The notes under the pieces are model-generated. The model searched no databases and was not told where the DNA came from. It saw nothing but the letters and a program-made list of their open reading frames with translations. This document shows, in pieces, positions 36,198 to 44,375 of a stretch of DNA of 64,000 nucleotides. The position numbers and the translations under genes are program-made. Origin of the DNA: ZAX-1 sp046533095 (GTDB lineage Bacteria; Bacillota; Clostridia; Lachnospirales; Lachnospiraceae); the NCBI GenBank assembly GCA_046533095.1, contig JAJQRA010000007.1, positions 106,496-170,495 on the forward strand, given 5' to 3'. The stretch's first letter is position 1. Each line of letters begins with the position of its first letter.

Positions 36198-36956
36198 ATG
36201 GTTATAGAAAAAGCGATTGCAGCAATCACTGGAGGGGCATCGGGACTTGGATGGGCGACAGCTACATATTTAGCATCACAAGGTGCCCAAATTGCCATTT
36301 TAGACATGAAAGCTGACGAGGAAAAAATAGCCAAAGAGCTGCCTGACGCTTTGTTTGTCAAGTGTGATATTTCAAATAGTCAGCAAGTGGAAGCGGCCAT
36401 CGCTGCGGTGGTGAAAAAATGGGGGAAAATAGATATCCTTGTGTCGGCAGCCTCTATATCGGTGGCTATGAAAACCGCAAACAAAAAGCGTCCGCATGAC
36501 ATGGACGCATTCAAAAAATTAGTGGAGGTCAATCTGGTAGGCACTTTTGATGTAATGAGCAAAACGGCTTTCACAATGATAGGGAATACGCCAAACGAAG
36601 ATGGAGAGAGGGGAATTATCATTATGACCGCCTCTACAGCTGCCTATGAAGGACAGATTGGCACGGTGGCTTACTCGGCTACGAAAGCGGCGATTGCGGG
36701 TATGACATTGGTGGCTGCAAGAGACCTTGCTTCACAAGGGATACGTGTAATGAGTATCGCTCCCGGCGTTTTTAATACGCCGTTCCTTGCATCACTAAAC
36801 GAAGAACAAAAAGACGTGCTTGGCAAGTCGGTACCGTTTCCTAACCGTCTTGGAAAGCCGGAAGAGTTTGCTATGCTTGTGGGACAGATTATAAAAAATT
36901 CAATGCTGAATGGCAGCACGATCCGCTTAGACGGTGCACTGCGTATGCAGCCTTAG
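36198..36956 (+). CDS. Short-chain dehydrogenase, 3-hydroxyacyl-CoA dehydrogenase type-2-like
   Basis: 252 residues, Rossmann fold, probably NAD-dependent oxidation of a 3-hydroxyacyl-CoA. Signatures: TGGASGLGWATA for the cofactor, the catalytic Ser in MTASTAAYEG, and YSATKAAIAG giving Tyr and Lys. The NxAG position reads VSAASIS, a mild departure. The sequence resembles HSD10-type enzymes that act on short and branched 3-hydroxyacyl-CoAs. First gene after the sigma-54 promoter, 12 bases before a thiolase, so the pair may carry out the last two steps of a beta-oxidation turn. Confidence 0.85.
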   Translation: MVIEKAIAAITGGASGLGWATATYLASQGAQIAILDMKADEEKIAKELPDALFVKCDISNSQQVEAAIAAVVKKWGKIDILVSAASISVAMKTANKKRPHDMDAFKKLVEVNLVGTFDVMSKTAFTMIGNTPNEDGERGIIIMTASTAAYEGQIGTVAYSATKAAIAGMTLVAARDLASQGIRVMSIAPGVFNTPFLASLNEEQKDVLGKSVPFPNRLGKPEEFAMLVGQIIKNSMLNGSTIRLDGALRMQP

Positions 36957-36968
36957 GAGGTGAAAAAA

Positions 36969-38204
36969 GTGAAAAAAGGAACTGATATTGTTATTGTGGC
37001 TAGTGCACGTACGCCTTTTGACGTTTTCGGAGGAGCCATGCGGGATATCTCGGGCGTAGACTTGTCGGCAATGGTAATCAAGGAATTGCTCCATCGTTCG
37101 AGGCTTGCCCCTAACCAAATTGATGAGGTAAATCTTGGACAGTGTATTTTATCTGAGGCGGCTCTACAGACTGATATTACTGCTAGGCAGGCATTGCTTA
37201 AGGCAGGTTTGCCAGATACGACCCTCTCAAATAACTTTGACCGCGCCTGCTGTTCTTCAACCACAGCCTTGCAGCAATGTTTTAAAAATATCACATTAGG
37301 AGAAGCGGAAGTATCCATCGCCATCGGTGTAGATAATATGAGCCGTGCACCCTATCTGCTCCCACCAAAATACCGCTGGGACGGTGGCCGCATCGGCGAA
37401 GTTACCCTAAAAGACCCTGTATTTAGCCTAGGTTATGACAACTATGGGGTGCTTGCGATTGATGCAGGCGAGGTTGCCCTTGAATACGATATCACACGCG
37501 AAATGCAGGATGCTTTTGCACTTAAAAGTCAACTAAATTATCAAATTGCCAAAGAGAAAGGCATTTTTAAAGAAGAGATATTCCCAGTGGAAGTACCTCA
37601 AAAGCGAGGAAAACCTCCGATTGTAGTAAGTGAAGATATGCAGCCTCGTCCGCAGACTACCATTGAGAGTTTGACTGCCCTTAAAACGGTATATAAAAGT
37701 CCTACGGTGACAGCGGGCAATGCACCCGGCCTTAATGCAGGTGCTAGTGGGCTCGTTGTCACTACTCGTGAAAAAGCAGAGCAATTGGATTTGCCCTCTA
37801 TAGCTACTATTCGGTCGGTGGTCAGCATAGCACGAAACCCACGCGAAATCGCCGTAGCACCAGCTCCAGCTATACAAAAAGCCTTGTCAACAGCAGGGGT
37901 AGAACTAAAAGATATAAAACGCATTGAGATTAACGAAGCTTTTGCTGCCGTACCGCTAGTATCTACGAAAGTATTGGCACAGCAACAAACAAAAGGCACA
38001 GGTTGGGAAGAAGAAGCCGAGCGACTACGCAGAATAACCAATGTTAATGGAGGAGCTATCGCCATTGGCCATCCGGTAGGGGCTACGGGTCTTCGCATTG
38101 TAATGACGCTTGCCAATGAATTGAAACGCAGTGGCGGCGGTCTTGGCGTAATGGCAATTTGTGGTGGGCTTGCCCAAGGCGATAGTATCGTAATAGAAGT
38201 TTAG
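36969..38204 (+). CDS. Thiolase (acetyl-CoA C-acyltransferase), first copy
   Basis: 411 residues. Cleaves 3-oxoacyl-CoA with CoA, or condenses acyl-CoAs. Active-site Cys in DRACCSSTTALQQC, the INEAFAAV block, GGAIAIGHPVGATGLRI with the catalytic His, and a C-terminal AICGGLAQGD supplying the second Cys. I choose the GTG at 36969, 8 bases after GGAGG; the GTG at 36960 lies inside that ribosome binding site. It is only about one third alike to the second thiolase at 41503 by eye, so the two probably differ in substrate. Confidence 0.9.
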   Translation: MKKGTDIVIVASARTPFDVFGGAMRDISGVDLSAMVIKELLHRSRLAPNQIDEVNLGQCILSEAALQTDITARQALLKAGLPDTTLSNNFDRACCSSTTALQQCFKNITLGEAEVSIAIGVDNMSRAPYLLPPKYRWDGGRIGEVTLKDPVFSLGYDNYGVLAIDAGEVALEYDITREMQDAFALKSQLNYQIAKEKGIFKEEIFPVEVPQKRGKPPIVVSEDMQPRPQTTIESLTALKTVYKSPTVTAGNAPGLNAGASGLVVTTREKAEQLDLPSIATIRSVVSIARNPREIAVAPAPAIQKALSTAGVELKDIKRIEINEAFAAVPLVSTKVLAQQQTKGTGWEEEAERLRRITNVNGGAIAIGHPVGATGLRIVMTLANELKRSGGGLGVMAICGGLAQGDSIVIEV

Positions 38205-38313
38205 AATAATATTTATTAAATTTATAGGTGTATCATATAGGGATTTAAATTTCCTAATAGATATGAATCTTATGTGCCCGTTAGCAACATAGTAAAAGAA
38301 AGGAAGTAGTTCT

Positions 38314-39285
38314 ATGAAAACTAGATTAACAGAAGCTCTTGGTATCAAATACCCTATCATGTGTGGAGGTATGTTGTGGGTATCCACCCCAAAACTTTGT
38401 GCCGCAATATCAGAGGCGGGAGGTCTTGGAGATCTCACATCTGCGATGTATGACTCGGGGGAAGAATTGCGTGCTGCAATAAAAGAAACACGCAAACTCA
38501 CAGACAAACCTTTTTGTGTCAATGTTACGCTATTGCCCTCATTTCGTGTTACAGATGCGATGTACGATGAGTATTTTGCAGTCTGCTGCGAAGAAAAAGT
38601 TGCAGCCATGGAAATAGGTGGAAAGTATGCTGAAAAATACATGGACAAGCTACACGAGGCTGGAGTGTTTGTAATGCACAAAGTAGGTGCGCTACGTCAT
38701 GCTAAGGTGGCCGAAAAATTAGGCTACGATGCTGTCATTGCTGCAGGCTTTGAGGCGGGTGGACATCCACTAAATGACGATGTAAGCACAATGTCGCTTA
38801 CCCCACTGATTACACAAGCCGTAAATATTCCTGTGTTTAGCACAGGTGGAATCGTTGATGGACGTAGCTTGGCAGCAGCTTTAGCTTTAGGCAGTGACGG
38901 TGTCATGATGGCATCTCGTTTTATGGCTTCTAAAGAAGCGGAAATTCACGATAATATTAAAAATATGGTAGTTGAGCGTAATGAAAACGAAACTACGATG
39001 ATCTGCAAGACGGTAGGAATGCAAGGTCGCGGACTTAAAAATAGTAATGTTAAGAAAATCTTGGAGCTAGAATCTAAGGGGGCCTCAATTGAGGAGATTG
39101 GACCACTGTTAGCCGGGACACGTCTAAAAGAGTGCTTGCAGAGCGGCGATTTGGAAGAAGCAGTATACTTTGTAGGGCAAAGTATTGGACGTATCAAAGA
39201 AATAAAATCTTGTAAAGACATTATGGATACTATGGTTTTAGAAGCACAAGCCATACTAGAGGAGAAAGTCAAATTATTTGCGTAA
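38314..39285 (+). CDS. NMO/FabK-like FMN flavoprotein
   Basis: 323-residue TIM-barrel flavoprotein of the nitronate monooxygenase / enoyl-ACP reductase II family. Signatures: KYPIMCGGMLWVSTPKL at the N-terminus, AAGFEAGGHP (the usual E-x-GGH), VFSTGGIVDGRSLAAALALGSDGVMMASRF binding the FMN phosphate. In an anaerobe, within an acyl-CoA cluster, oxygen-dependent nitronate oxidation is unlikely, so reduction or isomerisation of an enoyl-CoA is a more plausible role; this is inference. It follows the thiolase after a 109-bp gap with its own AAAGGAAG site. Confidence 0.82.
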   Translation: MKTRLTEALGIKYPIMCGGMLWVSTPKLCAAISEAGGLGDLTSAMYDSGEELRAAIKETRKLTDKPFCVNVTLLPSFRVTDAMYDEYFAVCCEEKVAAMEIGGKYAEKYMDKLHEAGVFVMHKVGALRHAKVAEKLGYDAVIAAGFEAGGHPLNDDVSTMSLTPLITQAVNIPVFSTGGIVDGRSLAAALALGSDGVMMASRFMASKEAEIHDNIKNMVVERNENETTMICKTVGMQGRGLKNSNVKKILELESKGASIEEIGPLLAGTRLKECLQSGDLEEAVYFVGQSIGRIKEIKSCKDIMDTMVLEAQAILEEKVKLFA

Positions 39286-39330
39286 CGATTCTGACGATGT
39301 TTAAATTAGGATGAGAAAAGGAGACGAAAG

Positions 39331-40524
39331 ATGGGTAAAAAACCTTTTGAGGGACTAAAAGTTATTGATATGACAGGAAATTTAGCGGGACCTATGTGTT
39401 GTTCCATGTTAGCTGATTTTGGTGCAGATGTAATTAAAATTGAGCGCCCAAAGGTGGGTGGTGATGAACGTGGATTTGGTCCTTTCGTTGATAAGACCTC
39501 GCTGCTTGCAAATGCACTAAACAGAGGTAAACGGTCGCTTGCAATGCCGCTAAAAGATGAGGATTCTCTAGCTATTATCAAAAAATTACTGCCTGATACC
39601 GATATTCTTGTCCAATCCTACCGCCCTGGATTTATGGCCAGTATAGGTCTTGACTATGAGAGCGTTTCAAAAATCAACCCACGGCTCATCTATGGTTCCA
39701 TATCGCTTTATGGACACGAAAGCAAATTTGCCAAAGAAGGTGGATATGACATGCTAGCACAGGCTCGTACCGGCATGATTAGCATGAACGGACGAAAGGA
39801 TGGCCCACCCGTTGTTACTGGTTTTACAGTGTGTGATGAGGCTGCCGGACTAAATACTTTTGGTGGACTTTTGGTGGCACTTTATCATCGAGAACGCACC
39901 GGAGAGGGACAGCATGTCGATATCGGCCTGTTTAATGCAGGATTTGCGATGAATGATTATGCAGAAATGGCAACGGAAGGATTTGATGTAACCCGTAATG
40001 GGGATCATCACATCAGCCTTGTGCCTTTTGGCGTGTTCCATAATAAAGGTGGCTCTTTATTGATCATGGCTCTCAGCCCGAAACTTTGGGCCGGGCTTTG
40101 CGAAGTTATGGGGCGAGAAGATTTAGCGAAAAACCCCGATTATGAGACGAATGCAAAACGCTTAGGCCGGCGGCAAGAAGTAGACGACATTGTAAGCAAA
40201 TGGTTTACAAGTTTCGACGACACCGATACCCCACGCAAGATACTAGAAGAAAAAGGTATCCCTTGCGCTAAGATATTAAGTAACGTTGAAGCTGTAGCTC
40301 ACGCAGAAGAGGCGGGAGTAAATATGTTGGTGGAAGTACCAGCACCTAAGAGCATGAAGCGTGAAACCATAAAAATCCGAACCAATGCGATGAAACTGTC
40401 GAAAACGCCAGGATACCCAACGAGTGCCGCACCAGTAGTGGGTGAACATAGCGTCGAGATTTTGAAAAGTATGGGATATGACGACAACAAGATTGAAGAA
40501 ATGTTGGCCCGTTGGAATGCCTAG
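39331..40524 (+). CDS. Class III CoA-transferase (CaiB/BaiF family)
   Basis: 397 residues. Moves CoA between carboxylic acids through an aspartyl intermediate. Signatures: KPFEGLKVIDMTGNLAGPMCCSMLADFGADVIKIE, the probable nucleophile Asp in GGYDMLAQARTGM, and RTGEGQHVDIGLF. It may activate the acid that this cluster degrades, using acetyl-CoA or a product CoA ester as donor. AAGGAG lies 7 bases before the ATG. Substrates of the family range from carnitine and bile acids to aryl-lactates, so the exact acid cannot be stated. Confidence 0.9.
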   Translation: MGKKPFEGLKVIDMTGNLAGPMCCSMLADFGADVIKIERPKVGGDERGFGPFVDKTSLLANALNRGKRSLAMPLKDEDSLAIIKKLLPDTDILVQSYRPGFMASIGLDYESVSKINPRLIYGSISLYGHESKFAKEGGYDMLAQARTGMISMNGRKDGPPVVTGFTVCDEAAGLNTFGGLLVALYHRERTGEGQHVDIGLFNAGFAMNDYAEMATEGFDVTRNGDHHISLVPFGVFHNKGGSLLIMALSPKLWAGLCEVMGREDLAKNPDYETNAKRLGRRQEVDDIVSKWFTSFDDTDTPRKILEEKGIPCAKILSNVEAVAHAEEAGVNMLVEVPAPKSMKRETIKIRTNAMKLSKTPGYPTSAAPVVGEHSVEILKSMGYDDNKIEEMLARWNA

Positions 40525-40545
40525 GGGCAACAGTTAGGAGCAGCA

Positions 40546-41322
40546 ATGGATAGTGTATTTTTAATGAAACAAGGAGCGGTAGGCATTATTACATTGAACA
40601 ACCCACCAATGAACGTAGCAACCCTAGACGTGGTGCGGCATTTAGCTAAATGCGTTGAAGAAGTGGAGCAGGACAATGAGATTCGCAGTGTGGTGTTGAC
40701 CACTGCTATGCCGAAAGCCTTTATGGCGGGTGCTGACATAAAAAATTTTTCAGAATGTTTGAAAGCTCCAGACCTCCACTTGACGTTGGTAGATGAATGC
40801 AATGTAGCATTTACCCGATTGGAGGCTCTGCATAAACCGGTGATTGCCGCAACACAAGGCTTAGTCTTTGGTGCGGGCGTAGAACTGACATTGGTCTGCG
40901 ATATTCGAATAGCTGACGCAGGAGCCACATTTTGCCTACCTGAAATTAAATTAGGGCTATTTCCCGGTGGGGGGGGTAGCCAACGCTTGCCACGCCTTAT
41001 TGGAAAGTCAAGGGCAAAAAAAATGATTTATACTGGCGAGTCTATAACGGCTAAACAAGCATTAGAATGGGGTTTAGTAGATGAGGTGACACAAAAAGGC
41101 GAAGCAGAGAAGACAGCTTTCGCGTTAGCTAAAACGTTAGCCGAATTCTCATCTAAGACGATGGCCAGTGTAAAAAAGGCCATAGATACGGGAATTGACC
41201 TGCCGTTAAAAGAAGGTCGTTCCTTAGAAGCGGAGCAATTTTTGGGATTATTTGCCAATCCTGACACACAGGAGGGGATTTTGGCTTTCCTCGAAAAACG
41301 AGCACCAAAGTTTAATATATAA
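40546..41322 (+). CDS. Enoyl-CoA hydratase/isomerase (crotonase family), first copy
   Basis: 258 residues. Hydrates a 2-enoyl-CoA or shifts its double bond. Signatures: TLNNPPMNVATLDVV, the oxyanion block AFMAGADIKNF, VIAATQGLVFGAGVELTLVCDIRIA, and LPEIKLGLFPGGGGSQRLPRLIG, where the Glu of PEI fits one of the hydratase catalytic acids and the second position is Gly rather than Glu. This suggests isomerase- or special-hydratase behaviour. AGGAG precedes the ATG by 5 bases, 21 bases after the CoA-transferase stop. Confidence 0.88.
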   Translation: MDSVFLMKQGAVGIITLNNPPMNVATLDVVRHLAKCVEEVEQDNEIRSVVLTTAMPKAFMAGADIKNFSECLKAPDLHLTLVDECNVAFTRLEALHKPVIAATQGLVFGAGVELTLVCDIRIADAGATFCLPEIKLGLFPGGGGSQRLPRLIGKSRAKKMIYTGESITAKQALEWGLVDEVTQKGEAEKTAFALAKTLAEFSSKTMASVKKAIDTGIDLPLKEGRSLEAEQFLGLFANPDTQEGILAFLEKRAPKFNI

Positions 41323-41502
41323 AGGGTATCCTGTCGCTAACGATCACACAAGGTCTATAGAGGAGAGATACAAATCTTAAACCTTGTGTGATATAATGCC
41401 TTACCTTATGAAAAGATGGAGCGATTGGAGGAAACAGTTTCAATTGGGACATATATTATAAAAATTTATTGGAAGGAATTACGCAATGAAAGAGGTGAAT
41501 TG

Positions 41503-42693
41503 ATGAATAAGATAATTGAAGATACTGTTATTTTAGGCATGGCTCGTACTCCTATTGGAAATTTCCTTGGGGGGCTTTCTAGCTTATCGGCAGTAAAATT
41601 GGGTGTTTATGCAGGAAAAGAGGCACTAAAGAGGGCATCCGTGTTACCGGAACAGATAGATGAAGTTACGGTGGGTATGGTGTACAAAAATGGTGCGAAA
41701 GGAAACCCTGCTCGGCAAATCCAGCTTGCCCTTGATATCCCTTATAAAAGCGGAGCTGTAACAATTGAGCAACAGTGTTCATCAGGAATGCGTGCTTTAG
41801 AAGTGGCTTGCCAGCAAATCCAGTTGGGCAAGACTCGTGCTGCCCTTGTATGTGGCATTGAGAGTATGTCGAACGTGCCCTATTTAAGCATAGATACACG
41901 CAAAGGTACGCGAATGGGTGCTACTGTGTTGGAGGACGGTTTATTATACGATGCATTGATTGATGCGTTTTCGGACAAACATATTGCTTTCACTGCCGAG
42001 AGAGTAGCCGAACAATATCATATTACCAGACAACAGCAAGATGAGTATTCTTTGTTGAGCCAAAATAGGGCACAGGCAGCCCAACGTGAAGGGCATTTTG
42101 TACAGGAGATTGTGCCGATAGAGATAAAAGATCGCCGTGGCATACATGTTATTGATAAGGATGAACACCCACGTGATACGACATATGAAGAGCTTTCATC
42201 TTTGAAGCCGGCTTTTATAAATCCAGGTGGTACTGTAACGGCAGGGAATGCATCTGCACTTAGTGATGGGGCATGTGCAGCAGTAGTGGCAAGTGCTTCC
42301 TATGCAAAAGAACTCGGAATTCAGCCATTAGCGCGCATATGCTCCACCACATCTTATGGCGTTGACCCTGCCGTGATGGGCATCGGCCCTATCTATGCAG
42401 TTCCCGAGGCCATAAAGCAAGCAAACCTCTCAATGGAAGATATAAGCTACTATGAAATTAATGAGGCCTTTGCGGCACAAGTATTGCCTTGTATCCATGA
42501 ATTGGGTATTTCAATCGACGATATCAACATGAATGGTTCCGGCATAGCATTAGGCCACCCTGTAGGCTGCACTGGATTGCGTATTGTCACCGCCACAATA
42601 TATGAGCTGAAACGTCGCGGTAAACGCTATGGATGTGCATCATTGTGTGCAGGAGGCGGACCAGCTATGGCCGTTGTAATTGAAGTATTGTAA
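41503..42693 (+). CDS. Thiolase (acetyl-CoA C-acetyltransferase), second copy
   Basis: 396 residues, the standard length of acetoacetyl-CoA thiolases. Active-site Cys in IEQQCSSGMRAL, the NEAFAAQ block, GSGIALGHPVGCTGLRIV and a C-terminal CAGGGPAMAVVIE. I start at the ATG at 41503, with AGAGGTG 5 bases upstream, since this gives the normal family start; a longer frame from 41416 is unlikely. The 180-bp gap before it (41323-41502) has no clear promoter or terminator. Confidence 0.92.
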   Translation: MNKIIEDTVILGMARTPIGNFLGGLSSLSAVKLGVYAGKEALKRASVLPEQIDEVTVGMVYKNGAKGNPARQIQLALDIPYKSGAVTIEQQCSSGMRALEVACQQIQLGKTRAALVCGIESMSNVPYLSIDTRKGTRMGATVLEDGLLYDALIDAFSDKHIAFTAERVAEQYHITRQQQDEYSLLSQNRAQAAQREGHFVQEIVPIEIKDRRGIHVIDKDEHPRDTTYEELSSLKPAFINPGGTVTAGNASALSDGACAAVVASASYAKELGIQPLARICSTTSYGVDPAVMGIGPIYAVPEAIKQANLSMEDISYYEINEAFAAQVLPCIHELGISIDDINMNGSGIALGHPVGCTGLRIVTATIYELKRRGKRYGCASLCAGGGPAMAVVIEVL

Positions 42694-42718
42694 GATTGAA
42701 AGAAAGGAGTTTTAACAT

Positions 42719-43564
42719 ATGGAAAAAGTAGGAGTAATGGGTGGTGGCATAATGGGTAGCGGTATCGCCCAAGTGGCCTTGCAGAGCGGATACCATGTGG
42801 TACTTTATGACAACGCGGAAAATGCTTTAAGAAAAGGCATACAGGGGATTGAAAAAAATCTTGCACGCTTAGTAGAAAAAGAAAAATTGACAACTCAGCA
42901 AACAGATGAGATATTTTTTCGTCTTGCGTATAGTACTGATATGAGTGCTTTAAAAGAATGTGATGCTGTCATAGAAGCTATTGCCGAAAACATTGACATC
43001 AAACGTGAAGTACTTTATAAACTTGGCAAAATTTGTAAACCGGAAACAATATTTGCTACAAATACATCTAGCCTTAGCATTACAGAAATGGGGAGTTTCA
43101 GTGGTCGTGCCGAGCAATTTGTCGGTATGCATTTTTTTAACCCTGTACCAATAATGAAGCTAATTGAGATAGTGCGTGGAGCAAAAACCAGCCAAGCTAC
43201 CCTAAAAACAGCGCAAGAGTTAGCCAAGCGTTTTGGACATGAGACAATTGAGGTGAAAGAGGCTCCATTGTTTGCTGTTAATCGAATATTAGTTCCCATG
43301 CTAAACGAAGCCATCTTTGTGCTTGGCGAGGGAATTGCTTCAAAGGAGGATATAGACAAGGGGATGAAACTCGGGACAAATCAACCGATTGGACCACTGG
43401 CGCTAGCTGATATGGTGGGTCTTGATACTCTGTTAGCGGTTGTCAACAGCCTATATAATGAAACAAAAGATTCAAAATATCGCCCCGCACCTTTGCTGGT
43501 CAAAATGGTACGTGCCGGGATGTTTGGTCGAAAAAATGGAGAGGGATTCTATACCTATAAATAG
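42719..43564 (+). CDS. 3-hydroxybutyryl-CoA dehydrogenase
   Basis: 281 residues; NAD(P)-dependent oxidation of L-3-hydroxyacyl-CoA or the reverse. Rossmann signature VGVMGGGIMGSGIAQVAL, the Ser in ATNTSSLSI, the catalytic His-Glu pair with GMHFFNPVPIMKLIEIV, and the C-terminal domain FAVNRILVPMLNEAI. AAAGGAG lies 8 bases before the ATG. Together with the SDR at 36198 the cluster has two unrelated hydroxyacyl-CoA dehydrogenases, which suggests two stereochemically or structurally different substrates. Confidence 0.93.
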   Translation: MEKVGVMGGGIMGSGIAQVALQSGYHVVLYDNAENALRKGIQGIEKNLARLVEKEKLTTQQTDEIFFRLAYSTDMSALKECDAVIEAIAENIDIKREVLYKLGKICKPETIFATNTSSLSITEMGSFSGRAEQFVGMHFFNPVPIMKLIEIVRGAKTSQATLKTAQELAKRFGHETIEVKEAPLFAVNRILVPMLNEAIFVLGEGIASKEDIDKGMKLGTNQPIGPLALADMVGLDTLLAVVNSLYNETKDSKYRPAPLLVKMVRAGMFGRKNGEGFYTYK

Positions 43565-43595
43565 TGAAAAACGCACAGATGGAGGGAAGTTGCAG

Positions 43596-44375
43596 ATGGA
43601 TTACAAGACGTTACAATACCGGCAACAAGGGGGCATTGCCACCCTAACGCTTAACCAGCCAAAAGCGATGAATGCATTGTCAGATTTAATGTTGACCGAA
43701 CTTTACAAGGCGACAGACCATATTTATAGAGATGATAATGTGCGGGCTGTCATCTTGACTGGATCCGGTCGTGCTTTTTGTGTCGGGGGTGACATTACAC
43801 GTTTTGCGAAAGGATATACAGCAGAAAACGCCTATGCCTATATGGACAATATTCATACATGGGTCAAGGCGTTCACACAGATGCCAAAGCCGACCGTTGC
43901 GGCGGTAAATGGCTATGCTACTGGGGCTGGATTATGCCTTGCCTTATTTTGTGATGTTATATTAGCGGCCCCTGACACTAAGTTTGGCTCGGCCTTTTTA
44001 AATGTTGGGATTATCCCTGATCTCGCATCCCTTTATTACCTGCCACGGTTAATGGGTATGCATCGTGCCAAGGAGTTTATTTTCGCAGGTGAGATGATAT
44101 CTGCACAAAAAGCATACGACTGGGGTCTTTTAAACCGTGTAACAGGAAAAGATTCCCTTTTGGTAGAAGCAGAAAAATTGGCCGGACAGATGGCGGGCAC
44201 ATCGCAATTTGCTCTTCGTACAGCCAAACGCCTATTGCATGAAGCCATGAACACTTCACGAGATGAATTGCTGAGCATGGAGGCTTATGCCCAGGCACTC
44301 TGCTTTCAAGGAAAGGACTTTGAAGAGGGTATCTGTGCTTTTAAAGAAAAGCGCCAGCCAAATTTTATCGGATAA
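43596..44375 (+). CDS. Enoyl-CoA hydratase/isomerase (crotonase family), second copy
   Basis: 259 residues. Crotonase fold: TLNQPKAMNALSDLML, RAFCVGGDITRFAKG, TVAAVNGYATGAGLCLALFCDVILA and FLNVGIIPDLASLYYLPRLMG. The second catalytic position is Asp rather than Glu (GIIPDLAS), which is usual in isomerase-like or FadB-type variants. I choose the ATG at 43596, 11 bases after GGAGG. The stop codon directly abuts the stop of the convergent regulator gene with no spacer. Confidence 0.88.
   Translation: MDYKTLQYRQQGGIATLTLNQPKAMNALSDLMLTELYKATDHIYRDDNVRAVILTGSGRAFCVGGDITRFAKGYTAENAYAYMDNIHTWVKAFTQMPKPTVAAVNGYATGAGLCLALFCDVILAAPDTKFGSAFLNVGIIPDLASLYYLPRLMGMHRAKEFIFAGEMISAQKAYDWGLLNRVTGKDSLLVEAEKLAGQMAGTSQFALRTAKRLLHEAMNTSRDELLSMEAYAQALCFQGKDFEEGICAFKEKRQPNFIG

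Noticed and set aside
36380..38681. Long antisense frames opposite the acyl-CoA cluster
   Set aside because: They are shadows of genes with clear active-site motifs on the plus strand and lack ribosome binding sites.
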